64,000 nucleotides of DNA from Leptospira brenneri (GTDB lineage: Bacteria; Spirochaetota; Leptospiria; Leptospirales; Leptospiraceae). Where the stretch lies: NCBI RefSeq assembly GCF_002812125.1, contig NZ_NPDQ01000002.1:62001-126000 (forward strand), read 5' to 3'. The notes under the pieces are model-generated. The model made no database searches and was not told the DNA's origin. It saw only the letters and a program-made list of their open reading frames with translations. Below, in pieces: positions 46,809 to 57,289 of the stretch. The position numbers were made by a program, and so were the translations under genes. Numbering within the stretch: the stretch's first letter is position 1; every line of letters starts with the position of its first letter.

Positions 46809-49493
46809 ATGAAATCACAGCTACCTGACCGTTACGATCCCGAATCTGTAGAGCCCAAATGGATACAAACCTGGGAAGAAAAACAAACCTTCGCTCCTGA
46901 CTCTTCTCGCAAAGAAACATTCTCGATCGTCATCCCTCCACCAAACGTAACAGGGAACTTACACATTGGGCATGCACTCAATCATACGATCCAAGACATC
47001 ATCATTCGTATTGAACGTAAAAAAGGTAAAAATGTGGTTTGGGTTCCTGGGATGGACCACGCAGGTATTGCCACACAAGTGGTTGTGGAACGTGAGCTTG
47101 GTAAAGAAGGAAAATCAAGAACCGATTTTACTCGTGAAGGATTTATAGAAAAAGTTTGGGAATGGAAAGCACATTCTGGTGGAATGATTGCCAAGCAACA
47201 ACGGTTACTCGGTGAGTCGGTTGACTGGTCGAGAGAACGGTTTACTTTTGATGAAGGTTTATCCAAGGCAGTTATCAAAGTATTTCGTAGTTTGTATGAT
47301 GAAGGTTTGATTTATCGTGGGGAACGAATCATCAATTGGTGCCCGGTTACCAAAACTGCTATCTCTGACATCGAAGTTGAGTATAAAGAAAAACAAGGCA
47401 AACTCTATCATATCAAATATCCCAAAGCGGAGTTTCAATCGAAAGATCCAAAAACTTTGGTCAAAGGGGAATACATCGTTGTAGCAACCACAAGACCGGA
47501 AACGATGTTTGGGGACGTGGCTGTTTGTGCCCACCCGGATGATCTTCGTTATACGGAATTAAAAGATAAATTTGTATTTTTACCAATTGCCGGAAAAGAA
47601 ATTCCCGTCCTCTTTGATTCCTTTGTGGACAAGGAGTTTGGTTCAGGTCTTGTGAAAATCACTCCTGCTCACGATCCTAACGATTATGAAGCTGGACTTA
47701 GGCTCAAATTAACTCCTATCAATATTATGAACTTAGATGGGACTCTCAATGAACAAACTGGCAAATACAATGGCCTCGACCGGTTCGAAGCTCGTAAACG
47801 CGTTGTGGAAGAACTTGAGACGAATGGTTATATTGAAAAAATTGAAACTCATATTCATAGTGTGGGCCATAACCAAAGAGGTGGAGCTGTCATTGAACCG
47901 CTGTTATCGACACAGTGGTTTGTGAAAATTGAATCTCTCGCAAAACCTGCCATTGAAGTTGTGAAATCAGGGAAGGTTCAGTTCCAACCAAAAATGTGGG
48001 AAAAAACATACTTTGAGTGGATGGAAAACATTCGTGATTGGTGTATTTCTCGCCAACTTTGGTGGGGTCATCGTATTCCTGCTTATTATGCACCAAACGG
48101 AGAGATGGTGGTGGCAGAATCAGTGGAAGAAGCCTTATCTTTGTTTGCAAAAAAAGGAATTAGTGTAACCAAAGAGACCATCAAACAAGATGAAGATGTT
48201 CTTGATACTTGGTTTTCATCAGGGCTTTGGCCATTTACTGTTTTCGGTTGGCCTGAAAATTCGGAAGAACTCAAACAATACTATCCTACATCCGTTTTAG
48301 TCACAGGATTTGATATCATATTCTTCTGGGTGGCCCGGATGATTATGAACGGCCTCAAATTTATGGGTGATGTTCCGTTTCAGAAAGTTCTCATCCATGG
48401 CCTCGTTCGTGACAAGGATGGTAAGAAGTTCAGTAAGTCTCTTGGAAACGTAGTGGATCCTTTGGACATGATGAGTAAATACGGAACAGATTCCTTTCGA
48501 TTTTTTCTCGCAGCTGTATTGCCAGAAGGAAAAGATATTCTTTTCGACGAATCTAGGTTAGATGGTTATAGGTCTTTCTGCAATAAAATTTGGAATTCAA
48601 GTCGTTTCATCTTTATGAACCTACCAGAAGAGTTCATAGCAAAAGAACCAGATATCAATACATTGGAAGACACTGACCTTTGGATTTTGAATGAATTTGA
48701 TCGGATGCTTGGTAGGTATGAAAAAGCCTATTCCGGTTATCTGTTTTTCGAAATGGCAAATGCTATTTATGATTTTGTTTGGGGATCTTTTTGTGATTGG
48801 TATTTGGAATTAACCAAAGCTCGTGTGTATGGAAACGTAACACCAGAGTCACAAGAGAAAGCTCGACTTGTATTGGTCAGTGTTTTGAAAAAGTCACTCG
48901 GACTTTTACATCCTTTTATGCCTTTTATTACTGAAGAAATTCATTCCTTACTGGAACCAACGGAACTTGCAAAAACCGAATTTCCGAAACCCTATGGAGT
49001 TTCAGATTTAGCGCCGGCTGTGGTTCGGATGGAACTTGTTCGTGAAATCATCACAAAGATTCGTAACATGCGTGCTGAACTTGGTGTGAAACCTGAAAAA
49101 AAATGTAAGGTCATAATCAAGTGTAATCATAAAGAATTAAAAGAAATGATGGAAAGAGAAATCAAATCCATCTTACAACTTTCGAAAGCAGAAAGTTTAG
49201 AATTTATAGATGTTTATGAAGCGAAAAATACGGATTCTGTAGGTGCATTTTCGATTGGAGAAATTTTTCTTCCATTGGAAGGTATTTTTGATTTCGAAAA
49301 AGAAAAACAACGATTGGAAAAAGAGAAAAAACAAATCCAATTGGAAATGGAGAAGTTGGAAAACAAAATCAACAATCCGTCATTCTTAGAAAAAGCAAAA
49401 CCAGATGTTGTCGAAAAAGAAAGAGAAAAGTACAACACTTGGAAAGAAAAACTAGATAGTACGTTAAGGGCTTTGGAAAAAATTGGAACATAA
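46809..49493 (+). CDS. valS: Valyl-tRNA synthetase
   Basis: ValS charges tRNA-Val. The 894-residue class I enzyme has the HIGH-type motif in N-L-H-I-G-H-A-L, the [13 protein letters not shown] signature, an editing domain with [10 protein letters not shown], and K-F-S-K-S-L-G-N. The C-terminal coiled coil (about 820-890) is typical of ValS. Every motif is present. Its end overlaps the purD start by 11 bases. Confidence 0.97.
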   Translation: MKSQLPDRYDPESVEPKWIQTWEEKQTFAPDSSRKETFSIVIPPPNVTGNLHIGHALNHTIQDIIIRIERKKGKNVVWVPGMDHAGIATQVVVERELGKEGKSRTDFTREGFIEKVWEWKAHSGGMIAKQQRLLGESVDWSRERFTFDEGLSKAVIKVFRSLYDEGLIYRGERIINWCPVTKTAISDIEVEYKEKQGKLYHIKYPKAEFQSKDPKTLVKGEYIVVATTRPETMFGDVAVCAHPDDLRYTELKDKFVFLPIAGKEIPVLFDSFVDKEFGSGLVKITPAHDPNDYEAGLRLKLTPINIMNLDGTLNEQTGKYNGLDRFEARKRVVEELETNGYIEKIETHIHSVGHNQRGGAVIEPLLSTQWFVKIESLAKPAIEVVKSGKVQFQPKMWEKTYFEWMENIRDWCISRQLWWGHRIPAYYAPNGEMVVAESVEEALSLFAKKGISVTKETIKQDEDVLDTWFSSGLWPFTVFGWPENSEELKQYYPTSVLVTGFDIIFFWVARMIMNGLKFMGDVPFQKVLIHGLVRDKDGKKFSKSLGNVVDPLDMMSKYGTDSFRFFLAAVLPEGKDILFDESRLDGYRSFCNKIWNSSRFIFMNLPEEFIAKEPDINTLEDTDLWILNEFDRMLGRYEKAYSGYLFFEMANAIYDFVWGSFCDWYLELTKARVYGNVTPESQEKARLVLVSVLKKSLGLLHPFMPFITEEIHSLLEPTELAKTEFPKPYGVSDLAPAVVRMELVREIITKIRNMRAELGVKPEKKCKVIIKCNHKELKEMMEREIKSILQLSKAESLEFIDVYEAKNTDSVGAFSIGEIFLPLEGIFDFEKEKQRLEKEKKQIQLEMEKLENKINNPSFLEKAKPDVVEKEREKYNTWKEKLDSTLRALEKIGT

Positions 49494-50760
49494 ATTTAAA
49501 GTTTTACTCATTGGAAGTGGCGGAAGGGAACACGCGTTAGCGGATGCTATTTCCAAATCAAAATCATTAGAGTCTTTAAAAGTTTTCCCAGGAAATGGGG
49601 GATTTTCGAAAGAAGTATTGGTTGATGCTTCCGAAATTTCCATTACTGATAAATCTAAATTTTTTGATTATATAAAATCTTCTGGAACAAATTTCGTTGT
49701 GGTTGGTCCGGAAGATCCACTTGTGAATGGGCTTTCTGATTGGTGTGCTGAGATAGGAATTCCTTGTTTTGGACCTTCTGCATACTGCGCACAAGTCGAA
49801 GGAAGTAAACATTTTGCAAAAGAGATGATGAAACGAGCCAAAGTTCCTACGGCATCCTTTGCGGTATTTACTGATCATGAATCTGCTTGGAGTTATGCAC
49901 AAAAAGAAATTTTACCTTTGGTGGTCAAAGCGGACGGTCTTGCTGCAGGGAAAGGTGTTACCGTTGCTTTCGAAATGAAAGAAGTGAAACAAGCCTTAGA
50001 TGAAATTTTTCTGGAAGCTAAGTTTGGTGAAAGTGGCAACAAAGTGGTTTTGGAATCCTTTTTAGAAGGAGAAGAAGCGTCACTTTTTGTCATTACCGAT
50101 GGGGAAAGGTATATGTGCCTTCCTGCTGCTCAAGATCATAAACGTGCTTACGATGGAGACATTGGTCCAAACACGGGTGGAATGGGAGCTTATGCACCAG
50201 CCCCAATTGTGACAGAATCTGTTCTTGCGAAAGTGAAAGAACAGGTCATTGAACCTATGTTAGTTGAATTTAGAACTTCCGGCCATCCCTACAAAGGGCT
50301 TCTTTATGTGGGACTCATGATCACAAAAGAAGGAAACCCGAATGTAGTGGAATTCAATTGTCGTTTTGGAGATCCCGAAACTCAGTGTGTATTGCGTTTG
50401 TTAGATGAAGATGTTTTGCCTATTTTTTATGCTTCCGCTATTGGAAATTTACCTGTCAGAAACTTAAAATTAAAAACAGGATCGTCTGCAGTTGTAGTGC
50501 TTGCTGCAAAAGGTTATCCAGATTCACCCGCAAAAGGAATGGTTTTAGAAATTCCACCAAATGAAGGTAATGTGGTTGTTTATCATGCGGGAACTAAACG
50601 TGTAGAAAACCAAATCTTGGCAAATGGGGGACGAATTCTTGGAATCACTTCTATTGGTAACTCTTTAAAAGATGCCATTCAGGATTGTTATTCGTTCTTA
50701 ACAAAAATCAAAGCACCTGATACATTCTATAGGAAAGATATAGGAAGGCGAGCTCTCTAA
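49483..50760 (+). CDS. purD: Phosphoribosylamine-glycine ligase
   Basis: PurD joins glycine to phosphoribosylamine in purine synthesis. The 425-residue ATP-grasp protein has G-S-G-G-R-E-H-A near the N-terminus, V-V-G-P-E-D-P-L, the [10 protein letters not shown] loop, N-T-G-G-M-G-A-Y and the metal-site [11 protein letters not shown]. The start appears to be TTG at 49483, inside the valS end. The stop overlaps the next ATG (TAATG). Confidence 0.96.
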   Translation: MEHKFKVLLIGSGGREHALADAISKSKSLESLKVFPGNGGFSKEVLVDASEISITDKSKFFDYIKSSGTNFVVVGPEDPLVNGLSDWCAEIGIPCFGPSAYCAQVEGSKHFAKEMMKRAKVPTASFAVFTDHESAWSYAQKEILPLVVKADGLAAGKGVTVAFEMKEVKQALDEIFLEAKFGESGNKVVLESFLEGEEASLFVITDGERYMCLPAAQDHKRAYDGDIGPNTGGMGAYAPAPIVTESVLAKVKEQVIEPMLVEFRTSGHPYKGLLYVGLMITKEGNPNVVEFNCRFGDPETQCVLRLLDEDVLPIFYASAIGNLPVRNLKLKTGSSAVVVLAAKGYPDSPAKGMVLEIPPNEGNVVVYHAGTKRVENQILANGGRILGITSIGNSLKDAIQDCYSFLTKIKAPDTFYRKDIGRRAL

Positions 50761-51599
50761 TGCCGTTTAGTATCTCTGGAAATTTTAAAAATTGTGAACG
50801 TACGAACCTTCGCAATTTTGAAAAACATCTAGGGATCATTTTATCTGAAAACCAAACACAACTCCAACAACATTTGATGATTCGCAGAGCCCTTCAAAAC
50901 TTAAGTGGATCAGTGAGTGTGCTTTCGGGACTCAGTCGTCAGGAATTATTATCTTTTATTTTTATTCTCACGCAGTTCGGCGACATCATCCGTTCAGAAA
51001 CTCCACCGGAGTATCTTCAGTTAGAATCCATTCCTTATGTGATTGAGTGGGCCAAAGGTCATTATATGATTCCTATGGAGATCTTAGAACATCTTGCTCA
51101 CGAAAGGATTTTCAAAGACCAAGGTTATTTGTTTGCCCTCATTCCCGCTTTATCCATCAAAGAAAAAAAATCATGGATTCGATGGATTGGTGTGGATTTT
51201 GAAAAGGGTGGGGATCGAGATTTAAACTTCGAAATTTATTCGCAGTGTCGAGTATTACAGAAACCTTTTCTTGGAAAATCACTTGTCCAAGAATCAGAAA
51301 TTCGTTTGGAACAAATTTGGCCTCGTGGTAAAAACGAATACATTGATTGGTTTTATAAAGGTCTTTCTACTTTTTATTATGCAATGGAAGAGATGAATCG
51401 TAAAGAAAAAGATCCTTTTTTATTACATGTCATCGAACTTATCAAGTCAGGAAAATTCATTCTCAAACGTTTGCCTGACACTTATGGGAAAGAATCTAGT
51501 TATTCACTTGTGGGAACTGTAGAAGGAAATACTCCTCAACTGAGAGAAACCACTTTCCAATGGGAAGTGGAACGACTCCGCAAAGACTCCCTATTTTAA
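50760..51599 (+). CDS. Hypothetical protein (279 aa)
   Basis: The 279-residue protein has no signal or TM helix and no motif I recognise. It is fairly aromatic and helical, with a lysine/tryptophan-rich centre ([14 protein letters not shown]). Its start is coupled to purD by a TAATG overlap, and prfB follows after 25 bases, so it is cotranscribed with housekeeping genes. A cytoplasmic role is likely, but function cannot be inferred. Confidence 0.75.
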   Translation: MPFSISGNFKNCERTNLRNFEKHLGIILSENQTQLQQHLMIRRALQNLSGSVSVLSGLSRQELLSFIFILTQFGDIIRSETPPEYLQLESIPYVIEWAKGHYMIPMEILEHLAHERIFKDQGYLFALIPALSIKEKKSWIRWIGVDFEKGGDRDLNFEIYSQCRVLQKPFLGKSLVQESEIRLEQIWPRGKNEYIDWFYKGLSTFYYAMEEMNRKEKDPFLLHVIELIKSGKFILKRLPDTYGKESSYSLVGTVEGNTPQLRETTFQWEVERLRKDSLF

Positions 51600-51624
51600 A
51601 ACCTCCGTTTCGGATTTACGTATT

Positions 51625-52752
51625 ATGGATAGATCACTAAAAGACTTAAAAAAACAAACATCAGAAATGATTGAGACCTTCAGTTCTTATTGGACAGCTC
51701 AAAATTTTCAAGAAGATTATGACAGGTTATCTTCACTCATTGAAAAAGCAAACGATCCAAAGTTATGGGACTCACCTGACCAAGCAAAAACAGTAACTCA
51801 AAAACGAAACGAGTTACAATTAAAATTAGATCCTTGGTTGGAGCTAAAAAAGGAACTGATTGATTTTCCAGATTTGATTGAACTCACTTCAGAAGAAATG
51901 GGGGAGACAGGTTTAAAATCTTTAAATGATGATTTTGATCGTATGTTTGAAACATTTGAAAACTTACAAATGTTAGATGCCCTTGCCGGCAAAGATGATG
52001 GAAAAGCAGCATTTATCAATATTCATCCTGGTGCGGGAGGAACAGAGTCCCAAGATTGGGCTGATATGTTACTTCGTATGTACACAAGATTTTGTGAACA
52101 AAAAGGTTATCGTGCAGAACTTGTGGATTACCAACCAGGGGAAACAGCAGGAATCAAAAATGCCACACTTTACATCCAGGGGGATCATCCTTTTGGATAT
52201 TTAAAATGTGAATCAGGTGTTCATCGTCTCGTTCGTATCTCACCTTTTGATTCCAATAAACGAAGACATACTTCCTTTGCTTCCGTCTATGTAACTCCGG
52301 AAGTGGATGATGACATCCAAGTGAATATCGAAGAAAAAGACCTTCGTGTGGATGTATATCGTTCTTCTGGGGCTGGTGGTCAGCACGTCAACACCACTGA
52401 CTCTGCGGTGCGAATCACACATATTCCTACCGGAGTTGTGGTTTCATGTCAAAATGAAAGATCCCAAATCAAAAACCGTGATACGGCTATGAAAATGCTT
52501 CGTGCCCGTTTGTATGAGATGGAAAAACAAAAAGCAGAAGAAGAGAACGCAAAAAAAGCCGGTGAAAAAAGGGACATTGCTTGGGGATCACAAATTCGAA
52601 GTTATGTGTTTCATCCTTACAATTTGGTAAAAGACCACAGAACCGATTTTGAAACAGGAAACGTTCACGCGGTGATGGACGGAGACTTGGAAGATTTTAT
52701 TATTGCCTACTTAAAATACCTGACAAACCAAAAGGCAAACGCGAAAGTATAA
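51625..52752 (+). CDS. prfB: Peptide chain release factor 2
   Basis: RF2 ends translation at UAA and UGA. The 375-residue protein has the codon-recognition tripeptide S-P-F in V-R-I-S-P-F-D-S-N, and the catalytic G-G-Q in [10 protein letters not shown]. The reading frame is continuous from the ATG, so the programmed +1 frameshift near codon 25 seen in many bacteria is absent here. The gene is followed after four bases by the AAA+ regulator gene. Confidence 0.96.
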   Translation: MDRSLKDLKKQTSEMIETFSSYWTAQNFQEDYDRLSSLIEKANDPKLWDSPDQAKTVTQKRNELQLKLDPWLELKKELIDFPDLIELTSEEMGETGLKSLNDDFDRMFETFENLQMLDALAGKDDGKAAFINIHPGAGGTESQDWADMLLRMYTRFCEQKGYRAELVDYQPGETAGIKNATLYIQGDHPFGYLKCESGVHRLVRISPFDSNKRRHTSFASVYVTPEVDDDIQVNIEEKDLRVDVYRSSGAGGQHVNTTDSAVRITHIPTGVVVSCQNERSQIKNRDTAMKMLRARLYEMEKQKAEEENAKKAGEKRDIAWGSQIRSYVFHPYNLVKDHRTDFETGNVHAVMDGDLEDFIIAYLKYLTNQKANAKV

Positions 52753-52756
52753 ACAA

Positions 52757-54253
52757 ATGTCTGTAAAACAGGATATTTCCGCTACGTTAAGGAAAATCCA
52801 AAAAGAAATTCAACAACTTCCGAATATTACGGATCGTTTGAATTTCATTTTGGATATGACTCTAACTTTGTTTGGAGCCTCAACGGGAAGTATATCCATC
52901 ATGGACCAGGAAGAAAAAGTCCTTACCATTGTGGCAGCAAAAGGTATGGACTGGGAAAAAAAAATCGCGGCCAAACTTCCGTTTAATTTGGGAGTGACAG
53001 GACGTGCTGCTTCGACAAGAGAAATTATCTATGTTCCCGATGTTACTTTAAATAAAGACTATGTCAAACTGATCGAAACCGTTCGTTCCGAACTTGCCAT
53101 CCCTCTTGTCACAAGAGACTCCACCATCGGTGTTTTGAACTTAGAGTCCGATAAGGTAAATTTTTTCTCATCGGAGATCATCAACCAGGCCACATTATTT
53201 GCTTCACAATTAACAATTGTTATTTTAGAAGAACGAATTGCAAAAGAAGCGTTTGAAAAATCCAAAAGAGAAGAAGATCCTGTTGAGGAAATTCTGGGTT
53301 ATGATCCAAGTATTTTATTTTTAAAACATAGGATTAGGCAAGTTGGTCCCTCCGATACATCAGTGATGATCATTGGGGAAGAAGGAGCTGGAAAAAAATT
53401 AATCGCTAAGGCCTTACATTATTTCTCCCAAAGAAAAAATGGTCCATTTCTTACGGTTGATTGTTCGGGACTTAGTTACGAACTTTTGGAAGCCGAATTA
53501 TTTGGTGGTCAAAGCGGAAAAATCTTTAATCCCGGAAAGTTAGAACAAGCCAATGGTGGTTCTTTATACATTGAATCTATTGGAGACTTACCATCCAATT
53601 TACAAATTAGATTATTTCATACATTAAGAGATAAAATAACACCAAACCCATCTGCAAAAAAAAAGGATGAGGTTTTGAACATTCGAATTTTTACGGGAAG
53701 TAAAAGAGATTTATTAGAAGATATCCAGAAAGAAACCTTCTCGATGGATCTGTATTACCGCCTAGCAGAAGTTCCTTTACGAATGCCACCATTACGCGAA
53801 CGAAGAGGGGATGTTCCTCTTCTTGCTCATCATTTTTTATACCAATACAACAAACAATATGGAAGGAATAAATCCTTCTCAACAGATGCATTAAAAGCAC
53901 TCACAGGTATGCCTTGGAGTGGGAATGTAAGACAATTACAAAGTGTCATTCAATATGCTGTCCTTGTCCCTCCGGAAACAGTTTTGGAACCACATTCCTT
54001 CCTCCAAGATGGGAAACGAGAAACCGAATCGAACACAAAGGTAAGGAATTTTGGTGTTGGGACAGAGATTCTATCCCCTGCTGAGAATTTATCACTCAAT
54101 ATAGCAATCGAAAGGTTAGAAGCCATTTGGATCAAAGAAGCCTTCCAAAGGGTGTCCACACAGGAAGAAGCTGCAAAACTTTTAGGAATAAGCCGAGGTT
54201 CTTTGCAGTATAAGATCAAAAATAACCAATTTCTGGATGGATTCAACTCTTAA
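52757..54253 (+). CDS. GAF-AAA+ NtrC-like regulator lacking GAFTGA
   Basis: The 498-residue protein has an N-terminal GAF domain (about 20-165), an AAA+ core (about 178-410) and a C-terminal Fis-type HTH (about 455-495, with A-A-K-L-L-G-I-S-R-G-S-L). Walker A (G-E-E-G-A-G-K-K, 207-214) and the arginine-finger region (M-P-P-L-R-E-R-R) are kept. The sigma-54-contact loop reads G-K-I-F-N-P in place of GAFTGA, and Walker B reads Y-I-E-S (271-274) in place of F-L-D-E. ATP hydrolysis and sigma-54 activation are therefore doubtful. It may act as a GAF-sensing DNA-binding regulator on sigma-70 promoters. Confidence 0.85.
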   Translation: MSVKQDISATLRKIQKEIQQLPNITDRLNFILDMTLTLFGASTGSISIMDQEEKVLTIVAAKGMDWEKKIAAKLPFNLGVTGRAASTREIIYVPDVTLNKDYVKLIETVRSELAIPLVTRDSTIGVLNLESDKVNFFSSEIINQATLFASQLTIVILEERIAKEAFEKSKREEDPVEEILGYDPSILFLKHRIRQVGPSDTSVMIIGEEGAGKKLIAKALHYFSQRKNGPFLTVDCSGLSYELLEAELFGGQSGKIFNPGKLEQANGGSLYIESIGDLPSNLQIRLFHTLRDKITPNPSAKKKDEVLNIRIFTGSKRDLLEDIQKETFSMDLYYRLAEVPLRMPPLRERRGDVPLLAHHFLYQYNKQYGRNKSFSTDALKALTGMPWSGNVRQLQSVIQYAVLVPPETVLEPHSFLQDGKRETESNTKVRNFGVGTEILSPAENLSLNIAIERLEAIWIKEAFQRVSTQEEAAKLLGISRGSLQYKIKNNQFLDGFNS

Positions 54254-54316
54254 AGTCCAAGAAAAGGTTGGAGAGATTGACCTTACCTGTCGATATTATT
54301 ACAAAGGAGCTTTCAC

Positions 54317-55369
54317 GTGGCAGATAGTTATTACCGTACCATAAGTGGTAAACAATATGATAATGAATTGTTAGAAATTGCTGAGAAAGCCACCAAACGT
54401 AGTAAAGCTCCTATTGGCAAAAACGTTGCTAAAACCTTATTTGATGCCATCAAAGATGGTGGTGATTACACAGACATTGAAAAACGTACTGTAAAATACA
54501 TTCGTGATCATTTTAAATTTTCTCCTGAAGCAGACGAGTATCTTCGTTCAGAGGTTCGTAAATGGGCCGCCAAAATTTCTGTTCCTGCTGCTAAGAAAAA
54601 AACAGTCACAAAGGGAACTTCAAAAAAAGAATCTGCACCTAAACGTAGTTCTGCACGTTCCGCAAAACAAACTTATGATGATTTTACTCCTTCTTATATG
54701 GATAGTTATGAAGTAGGAGATTCTTCTCAGGATGATGTAGCTCCTACTCCTGAATACAACGAACTTGTTGCGTTAAATAAATTTCAAATCACTCCCAAAC
54801 AAAATCGAGTAGGACGATTGATTTTATTGGGACTGGTTATTGTTTTCTTTATTGTTTTGATTATTTTTGGAATTCGTAGTTGTAACAGAAATTCGAAACC
54901 ATCACAAAATGCAAACCAAAGTTCTAACGTATCTTCAGAATCAGGAACTAGGTCTTTAGAACGAGTGGAGTTGTCTCAAGGAAAGGTATCAAGCCGATTT
55001 GAGTCTAGAGCCTCAGCCATTCGTTATATCAATGAACTTCAAATTCGTTTTATCAAACAAAGTATGCAAACAGAAGATTCTGCGGCTGATAAAATTGCGA
55101 CATTGGCAGAAGCATTAAAGGCTTATCCTGCCGTTCGTATCCGAGTGAAAGGACATACTTGTTTTATTGGTGAGATGGACGAAAACAAAATTTTGTCCGA
55201 TGAACGTGCAAAGTTTATTTTTGATGAATTGGTAAAAAGTGGCGTAAATGCAACTCAACTCGACTATCGCGGATTTGGTGAAACTGCTGAAATTGAATCC
55301 AATTCTACAGAAGTTGGTCGAATTAAAAATAGACGAGTGGATTTTACAGTTTTATCAGTAACTGAATAG
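54317..55369 (+). CDS. OmpA-like domain protein with cytoplasmic N-terminus
   Basis: The 350-residue protein has a charged cytoplasmic N-terminal part (1-170), which includes a compact helical region (about 1-90) and a lysine/serine-rich linker. A single TM helix (about 172-195) and a C-terminal OmpA-like peptidoglycan-binding domain (about 235-345: I-R-V-K-G-H-T, L-S-D-E-R-A-K, G-F-G-E-T, NRRVDF) follow. It would tie the inner membrane to the cell wall, like MotB-type anchors. AAAGGAG lies seven bases before its start codon. The N-terminal domain is unidentified. Confidence 0.85.
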   Translation: MADSYYRTISGKQYDNELLEIAEKATKRSKAPIGKNVAKTLFDAIKDGGDYTDIEKRTVKYIRDHFKFSPEADEYLRSEVRKWAAKISVPAAKKKTVTKGTSKKESAPKRSSARSAKQTYDDFTPSYMDSYEVGDSSQDDVAPTPEYNELVALNKFQITPKQNRVGRLILLGLVIVFFIVLIIFGIRSCNRNSKPSQNANQSSNVSSESGTRSLERVELSQGKVSSRFESRASAIRYINELQIRFIKQSMQTEDSAADKIATLAEALKAYPAVRIRVKGHTCFIGEMDENKILSDERAKFIFDELVKSGVNATQLDYRGFGETAEIESNSTEVGRIKNRRVDFTVLSVTE

Positions 55370-55378
55370 TTGAACCAA

Positions 55379-57289
55379 TCACAACATTCTGTATAAAGAT
55401 TTAATGAGCATCCGTTTGGTAGTCCGAACGGATTCATAAAGCCCTTCATAAAGTAATAAAGATTTTTTTGCCACACCCAATTGTGCGTTTTCTTTTTCTT
55501 CTACACTCAAATGGTCATCATAACCTTCTGTGATGGTTAAAATCACTCTTTGAATTCCTAAACTTAAAATTTCATTTAAACCTTTTTTTCCAGAAACTTG
55601 TTCATCAATTGAATCCATTTGTTTGATATCTTCTGAAAATGTTTTGGGATTGATTTGGTTTTTTTGGATTTGATTGTAAATCCTTCGTGAGACTGTGAGA
55701 CCACGTTTAACCGTTGTCACAAAGTCTAATAGTGCCTCTGTTGTAGATTTAATTTCTGAAACCAATTGATCTTGATTGAAAAAAGAAATCTCATTTTGGA
55801 GTAGGGAATGGATTTGATTCCGGACCGATTGCACTAAATTGGTTTGGTTTTTGGTTTCAAACGCGTCATTTGAAAATTCATTCGAAAATTCAGAATGAGG
55901 AATTCCTTCGAGTTTGGCACCAAACCGTGTGAGGTTTATCCAGGGATTTTCTTTGGCGTGATCTTCGAACCATTTTTTAAAGATTAACATCTTTTCGTTC
56001 GTGATATAGATTTCTTCTTGGTTTCCCTTCACTTGTTTTCTTGGTAAAGCAAACAGTTGTTTGTAGTTGTGTTTTTCCCTGCGAAATTTTCTAGATTCTA
56101 AATAGTTTAAACGTTCTTCGAGAACTGCCCCTTTGGAGTGAGCAAGACCTTTCGTAAAACTTAAATCCTGTCCTACTAAATAAACAGACTTTGCACCCAT
56201 CAGAGTGGCAAGACTAGCCGCATTGGTAGAAACTGATCCACCAAAAGGTACAGACCCAATTTCATCGGATCCAGTCCTTTCAAGAAGCCCAATCAAAGGG
56301 AAAGGGGAGGATGTCACAAAACCTTTGTTTGGTCCTTTTTCTAATCTTAAACTGATATAAGTAGAGGTTGGGTCAAATACCAAAATGGCTTCCCCTGAAT
56401 AGTCTTCCAGATATTGACTATTCAGTGCTTGCGGATCGACAGAAAAAATTAAATCGGGTTCCGCTCCAAAAGAGGTGAGGATGGGAACGGCTGTGTCCAC
56501 CGCAAGGAGAAGGAATTGTTTTCTAAATTTGATGATCTCTGGTATGGATTCGGAAAGACTGGGACCTGCACCGCAAACAACAATGGAAATCTCTTTTGCG
56601 ATTCCAAAAAGGTCAGAGACAGGACGAAATTTGGATAATTCGGGAAGATTATAACAGATGTTTTTCGCCCAGATTTTTTCAAAACGAGTGAGTGTGGCAA
56701 GATTTACATCTTTTTTGTGAAACATCTGTTCGGCGGTATATTTTAGCCTTAAGTATTCGTCTTCTTTCCATTGCCAAGACCCGCGGTGAGGGACAAAACT
56801 AATGGGGTGAGTTCCTTTTCCTTTCACAGCTTCCGAAAGTTGGTCTTCCATTCCTTCTCCCGTGATGAGGATTAACTTTCCTTCTAGGAATGATTTGGAA
56901 AAATCAAAAATACGAAAAGATTCTCGAATGAAAAATGAATTTGGTTCCATCCAAATAGTGGTTATATTTTTTCTTTCCATCAAAAAAGGAATGATATAAC
57001 CAAGGCCTGCACCAAACAAAAGATAAATGCGTTCACTTCCATCATGTGGGAGTTCTGTGGCAAATCGTTCTGCTTCTTTTTTGGGATCAAACCGACTATG
57101 GATCCAAACTCCATCTAGTTCTAAAGTGGGATCACCTGTTTTGGATTTTGTCAGTTCATAAGAGATTTTAGTTTCGGAATTTTTCGAATTCAAATCCAAT
57201 GCATTCATTGTGTTCGGTGGGTTTTGAACTGCATCGGCTAACGAAGAAGGTAGAGCTGCTAAATTTTTTTGAAATAAGGAATCGTTCAC
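55379..57289 (-). CDS. DUF115/MAF-type glycosyltransferase-like protein
   Basis: The 636-residue protein matches the DUF115 (MAF flagellar, 6-hydroxymethylpterin pyrophosphokinase MptE-like) family. The core motif is V-V-C-G-A-G-P-S-L-S-E-S near residue 237, followed by AVDTAVPILTSFGAEPD, S-V-D-P and the later V-Y-L-V-G-Q-D-L-S-F. MAF proteins are linked to sugar transfer onto flagellin, usually with nonulosonic acids. That is family knowledge and not proven here. The start is GTG at 57289, directly abutting the PBP stop. Confidence 0.85.
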   Translation of the reverse strand: MNDSLFQKNLAALPSSLADAVQNPPNTMNALDLNSKNSETKISYELTKSKTGDPTLELDGVWIHSRFDPKKEAERFATELPHDGSERIYLLFGAGLGYIIPFLMERKNITTIWMEPNSFFIRESFRIFDFSKSFLEGKLILITGEGMEDQLSEAVKGKGTHPISFVPHRGSWQWKEDEYLRLKYTAEQMFHKKDVNLATLTRFEKIWAKNICYNLPELSKFRPVSDLFGIAKEISIVVCGAGPSLSESIPEIIKFRKQFLLLAVDTAVPILTSFGAEPDLIFSVDPQALNSQYLEDYSGEAILVFDPTSTYISLRLEKGPNKGFVTSSPFPLIGLLERTGSDEIGSVPFGGSVSTNAASLATLMGAKSVYLVGQDLSFTKGLAHSKGAVLEERLNYLESRKFRREKHNYKQLFALPRKQVKGNQEEIYITNEKMLIFKKWFEDHAKENPWINLTRFGAKLEGIPHSEFSNEFSNDAFETKNQTNLVQSVRNQIHSLLQNEISFFNQDQLVSEIKSTTEALLDFVTTVKRGLTVSRRIYNQIQKNQINPKTFSEDIKQMDSIDEQVSGKKGLNEILSLGIQRVILTITEGYDDHLSVEEKENAQLGVAKKSLLLYEGLYESVRTTKRMLIKSLYRML

